Positions 59,755-64,000 of a stretch of DNA of 64,000 bases are shown here, piece by piece (positions within the stretch are counted from its first letter, which is position 1; each line of letters begins with the position of its first letter). The stretch is taken from NCBI GenBank assembly GCA_030141605.1, contig JAQGDQ010000899.1, positions 2,501 to 66,500 on the forward strand. The letters run 5' to 3'. The DNA comes from Tubiluchus corallicola (Eukaryota; Priapulida; Priapulimorpha; Priapulimorphida; Tubiluchidae). The position numbers were made by a program, and so were the translations under genes. Under the pieces are notes generated by a model. That model searched no databases and was not told the origin of the DNA. It worked only from the letters and a program-made list of their open reading frames with translations.

Positions 59755-62236
59755 GTAAAGACGATTAACAGTTTTTTGATAATGTGGCTTTTTAGCTGCT
59801 TAACATGGCTGTACGTCAATATGCATCGTATGTAGTCTTTATGTATTATAAGCGCATTTCCGACTACAAAGTGTTGGTACATCTGAAGCAAAATGAAAAC
59901 GGTGCGTTTCTTCAAGAAGGCATGGGCATCTTGAATTACTGTTTCGAATTTATTTGAGTGCATCGAATTGTGAGGTTGAGTGTGAGTTACGCGTAGTATG
60001 GAACTGTTCATATCTTTGAACAACTTTGTCTGCATCTCGTTAGTGAAATTCATACCCTGTAGTTCATGATAACTGTGTTTTTTGAGTTGTTTTAACTTAG
60101 CTCAGGTGTGGAACATTTTGGGCTAAATTGATTTCACTTTGTATGAAACTGATGTCCATTTTTATGCTGTACTTTTACTCATTGCGCTCCCATGGATATA
60201 TAAATCGTTTTTCCCTTGGGTCTCTTATCTGTGGAATTGTTAACCAAAAATTTGTTTCCTTGTTAACTTAGCTACAACCTCACCCATTCCAAGAAGAAGT
60301 TAACAGGTGATTCCTGTTGCTGGCTTATTAATTTAGTTGTAAGAATGTTATTTTTTGGATCGCTATTCTTATTTCCATCTTTCTACAGGCTCTAGAGGTT
60401 GCTGCTGTGTTTAGATCTTTTATGTTCCTAATTATTTTGACATAAGCGCAACTAAAGAATCTTAGAAATTTATTACAGCTTCACTGCCTGCATAATTAAT
60501 GAACGTGTGACTAATTCTTTTATGTTCATCAGCATCATCTGAACAGAGATGTGAATAACCTTCACTAATACCTGTTCAGTGATCTTTGTCATACGCTGCA
60601 TTAGAGTTCTGTTGTGCATGAATAAAATCAGCTCATATTGCTGTTGAATACGAAATGCAGCTTCCCTGAATTCATCACTGAGTACAGTTGTATATTATCT
60701 ACTAAGAGGTACATGTATAAGGAAATTTCATTTCATTTCTGAATGTTGATAGTTCTGCTGATATACCCATACTTGCAGCTAGAACAGGATTGTAAATAAA
60801 AATTGTACATTGTGCAAGTGTAAAAATGCTAAATTTATGATATAATTATGATCTTAGATTGCATGATAATTTAAGGCAGTGAAGTGAAACTACTTGTTTG
60901 TCAAGAGAGTGTAAGAAATTGTTATGTATAATTTTTGTAAAAAAGTTGATGCTGTAGTTTTGAGTATCACACAACGTTTTGAAAATTTAAAAAGTTTTCT
61001 TTAAATATATTTATTTATTATTTCAAAAGAAAAGAGTTGAATTAGTCACGCTTATTGTTATCGTTATTAGAGAGAGAGAGGGGGGGGGGGGGATGTGCAA
61101 GTGAACGAACAGGGCCTGGAAGAATTTACAATGTGTAATTGTCTACTACAGGGTTGTACTAGTGCCACATTGTACTGCTAGGGAAATATTAAATCCACAG
61201 TTCTCGTGACTCATTGTACATTAGTCTTACCCATATTTATTACGTCTGGTCTGTGCACGGCAGCAGTGAGGGTCTGATATTCAACTTTAAAAGGTTTCTG
61301 TCGGAACTAAGTAATAAAGTACTCTAGGTATGAAGTTGGTTGGCATTCATTTTGACTATACCAGTGATTGGCTTCTCATTCATCCAGGATTGCCAGTCAT
61401 CATGTCCATTAGTAAACAGATGTGCTAGTCTTATCCCCTGTCTCAGAACTTTGCAAGTTACTCCAAGTTCAAAACAGGGAACTCTCCATCCCCTTGCAGG
61501 TTTCCTGTTACACAAACAAACAAACCAGATCTGGCTTAGTTTCTAAAGCTTTTGGCTTTTTGCTGTTTTGCATGGATGCGAAAGATGAGTTGTGTCTTGT
61601 TTAACCCTCTGGTTCCAATTGAATCCATTCTTTCTTTTCTAAAACTCCTATAAATTATGATACGCATTCATACTGTAATTTATACCTTGATTTTAAGATA
61701 GACAATTTAATTAATTCCTTAATTAATTAATTAATCAAATTAGCTGGAGGTTACTTTGCAATAGATCTCTAGATTTTGAGTATGTAAATGTATATTTATG
61801 AGCCATCACAGTTTTATGTTCTTCCACGGTTAACCTAGCAGCCAATGAGTCAACTGAAGAAAACTGATGAAAATGTGTGAAACGATTGAGACTTGAACCC
61901 TCCAGTTGTGGCTGGAACTGGTATGCTGTACGATTTTTATCTTAAAACTTGCCTGGTTTTATTACAACACACTGAATATCTTACAGTAGCAATGTACTTC
62001 AATTTTCGCTTTCGCAAACACTTGCAACACGCTCGTGGAATATTTTTGTTGTTGAAAATTACGTTAGTTTGTGACGTTGTCAATAGTTCGGCTCACGGCT
62101 CACATCAATAGTGCCGTTAATTAAGTCTTTTAATCTATTATTTAATTATCAGAAATGCTTTAGCGGTTTTAATTGTGTCAAAATGTACACTTTTTATTGG
62201 ACTTGAAAATGGGGTAGTATATGAAAAATCATCCTG

Positions 62237-62320
62237 TCTTTCTTTAATGCGGCAGTGTATAAAATCTAACTGCAAGGTCACGGGTTCAAGTACGAACAGA
62301 ATCCTAAATCATCAGCAACC
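62237..62320 (+). repeat. Possible tRNA-derived SINE head
   Basis: GCGGCAGTG resembles a degenerate Pol III A-box and GGGTTCAAGTAC, about 40 bases later, matches the B-box. Stems are poorly paired, so it is not a functional tRNA. Weak on its own. Confidence 0.3.
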
Positions 62321-63073
62321 CCTTGTTAGCTACTGCTTAGCTATTGTTGAACATCTGCAATTTTAAATTTTCGCTCAGACAAACATTTATATTTTGGGGT
62401 ATTTGATGAGACAACTCGGTGCAGAGTTTGATTTGTATTGATTTACATTTATCAAGTAAACTTGTTTTAAAGTGAATGTAACTGTATAACCGCCAAACAG
62501 AATTTTGTTCTCACTTTTTTCGACCGACCATTTCCTGGGGTAGGAATAATAATAATAATAATATAACTATTATTATTATTATTATTCAAAATGTAATCTC
62601 GTATTCAGTTCTCAAGAAATTGTCTCTTACTATTTTTCCACTCTTTAAAAATTTGACTAGATTAAGTGTACACAATACCGTTCCTGCTACTTAGTACATA
62701 ATTTCATTCCAAATCTATTTTTACTGCTGTAATGTTTTTTGTATGATAATCAGCTAAAAAATGCCATGAGCCTGTAAGTAGACGTATTCGCAGTGGCATT
62801 GAAATGTCAAAATAATAATGTCGAATTTTAACTGCTATTGAGAAAATAAAGTTGAATTGAAATGGAAAATTGAGGGGCGCGCGAACTCGGTTGTTGACGT
62901 TCTTGTACTCCTGATGTACTTTGTACAACCAGCTGAAAACGTGATGGGGTTTAAATTATCTGCCTGCTCAAAGTAACCGTCTCTGGGCACTTCAAGGCTA
63001 TTGCGGAGTTTGATGATTCCGATCACCTTATAACACAAAATTAGTAGATTGCATGATTTGAATATATCACATA

Positions 63074-63250
63074 AGCAAAGTAAGTAAGTAAGTAAGTAAG
63101 TAAAGTAAGTAAGTAAAAAAATTTATTTGTCTCTGAATGTTACAAAATAAACATAAACAAAAGCTAAAAACTAAAATAAAGACGGAAAAGAGACGGGGTG
63201 GCAAAAAGACCAGGGGTCACCAAGTCAACCACCCCTATCCAAATTGAAGA
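63074..63250 (-). mobile_element. LINE/SINE 3' tail, family Y copy 2
   Basis: Minus strand: GGGGTGGTTGACTTGGTGAC, CCCTGGTCTTTTTGCCACCC, then a body ending GACAAATAAATTTTTTTAC and a (TTAC)n tail (plus-strand AAGT repeats at 63078-63115). It shares the GGGTGGC-AAAAGACC/GGTCA hairpin with 10410-10565. Confidence 0.6.
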
Positions 63251-64000
63251 AAATTAAGTGACCTGTCAAGTAAGGTATGTACAAATGAAAATAATCAGCA
63301 ACTTAACAAAACAAAAAAAATGAGGCGACAAGTTCAAATGAGTTTAAATTTAGAAACAGTAAATAAATTTGGCAATGAGAAGAGGCAAAATTTAAATTAG
63401 CAAACAAAACGGAAAATTTAAACTCATCAAAAACAAAACTAATAATTACATATAAATCAAGAACTCAAACCATTAATGTTGAAAATATCAATGCATCACT
63501 CAAAACTGCAGATGCTGATGCGCACAGAAAATATAATAGTTTCGTTTGTTGGAATGAAATAAATAGCTGATCTTAACTTTTCATCGCATCAAAATTTTCA
63601 CGGTGGTGTCAAAATACTCATTAATCAGCGAGAACTTTTAACTGCTTGAAAACGCTTTCGAAATCGGTTATCACCATCACTTCTGCTGATTGTGTCTCAT
63701 CGCCTGTTGTTGCCATGGTATCTAGGAGATGAGGAGGCTGCAGAATTCCTATGCTAGTGAATCACTGCTGGGAAATGAAGCCGTGCTAGATTTCAGGCGT
63801 GTTTGGCGATTGAAATGCATCTGTAGTGGGTGACATCATGGCCATTTTAGCCTTTTCTTATGAAATAATTGCGCAGCTTTGTAACAAGAGAACAGCTATA
63901 TCAAATTATTTAGTTTTCATCTCAAACAAAATATACATAAACGATATATATAAGTTATAATAATCAAGTAAATGAAAAGGGGTGGCGAAATCATATTAGT

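Larger units (their letters stand above)
59755..64000. other. Kinesin-1 intron 2 (incomplete)
   Basis: No further kinesin exon is seen. The intron holds a possible tRNA-like SINE (62237-62320), an (AAT)n/(ATT)n palindrome (62546-62585), a G-run at 61081-61092, a LINE/SINE tail (63074-63250) and, at the right edge, the start of another copy of the same tail family (GGGGTGGCGAAA at 63979). The ORFs of 60-116 aa here have no recognised similarity. Confidence 0.55.

Noticed and set aside
61860-61920. SINE or tRNA on the minus strand from GGGTTCAAGTC
   Set aside because: Only a B-box-like word; no A-box or stems.

Overview
The window is nuclear DNA from an invertebrate animal. It is AT-rich, its genes are split by spliceosomal introns, and AATAAA polyadenylation signals and many small transposon remnants are present. 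The gene set (MBD4, ninjurin, conventional kinesin, CRPPA/ISPD, a family-31 glycosyltransferase) is metazoan. The lineage cannot be fixed from sequence reading alone; a sponge, cnidarian or other non-model invertebrate would all fit.

Layout. 1-4.1 kb: no gene; a Ser/Gly-type trinucleotide repeat and tails of non-LTR retrotransposons. 4.1-5.3 kb (+): intronless beta-1,3-galactosyltransferase-like gene, with a hAT-type MITE just after its poly(A) signal. 5.8-11.7 kb: intergenic, with hAT and pogo/Tigger-type MITEs and a tRNA-like SINE head. 11.7-20.1 kb (-): a complete six-exon MBD4-like methyl-CpG-binding DNA glycosylase (499 aa), whose introns hold LINE and hAT insertions. 25.5-30.0 kb (+): four-exon ninjurin (169 aa). 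31.5-38.1 kb: transposon graveyard (LINE reverse transcriptase remnant with a nested hAT MITE, a long-TIR element, a CENP-B/Tc5-type helix-turn-helix exon, a hAT MITE at the edge of a 150-bp tandem array). 39.9-41.7 kb (+): five-exon gene for a 282-aa helical protein whose N-terminal half resembles a HeLo/MLKL-type four-helix bundle. 44.0-44.7 kb (+): intronless catalytic-domain-only CRPPA/ISPD. 45.2-46.0 kb: second pogo-type MITE. 49.5-50.4 kb (-): C2H2 zinc-finger gene. 51.4-52.6 kb: hAT-like element with TTCGAA-rich ends. 55.1-64 kb (+): 5' part of kinesin-1 heavy chain (two coding exons; the P-loop exon is not in the window), with two minisatellites in intron 1.

The genes do not form an operon or one pathway. 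Two themes stand out. Ninjurin (the family that executes plasma-membrane rupture in lytic death) and a possible HeLo-type membrane-permeabilising bundle lie about 10 kb apart on the same strand with only repeats and one broken transposase-like exon between them; this is the most interesting candidate for a functional neighbourhood, but it rests on inference. Both the beta-3-GalT-like enzyme and CRPPA act in glycan synthesis, probably without a direct link. Exon boundaries below were derived by hand from splice sites, reading-frame continuity and family conservation.
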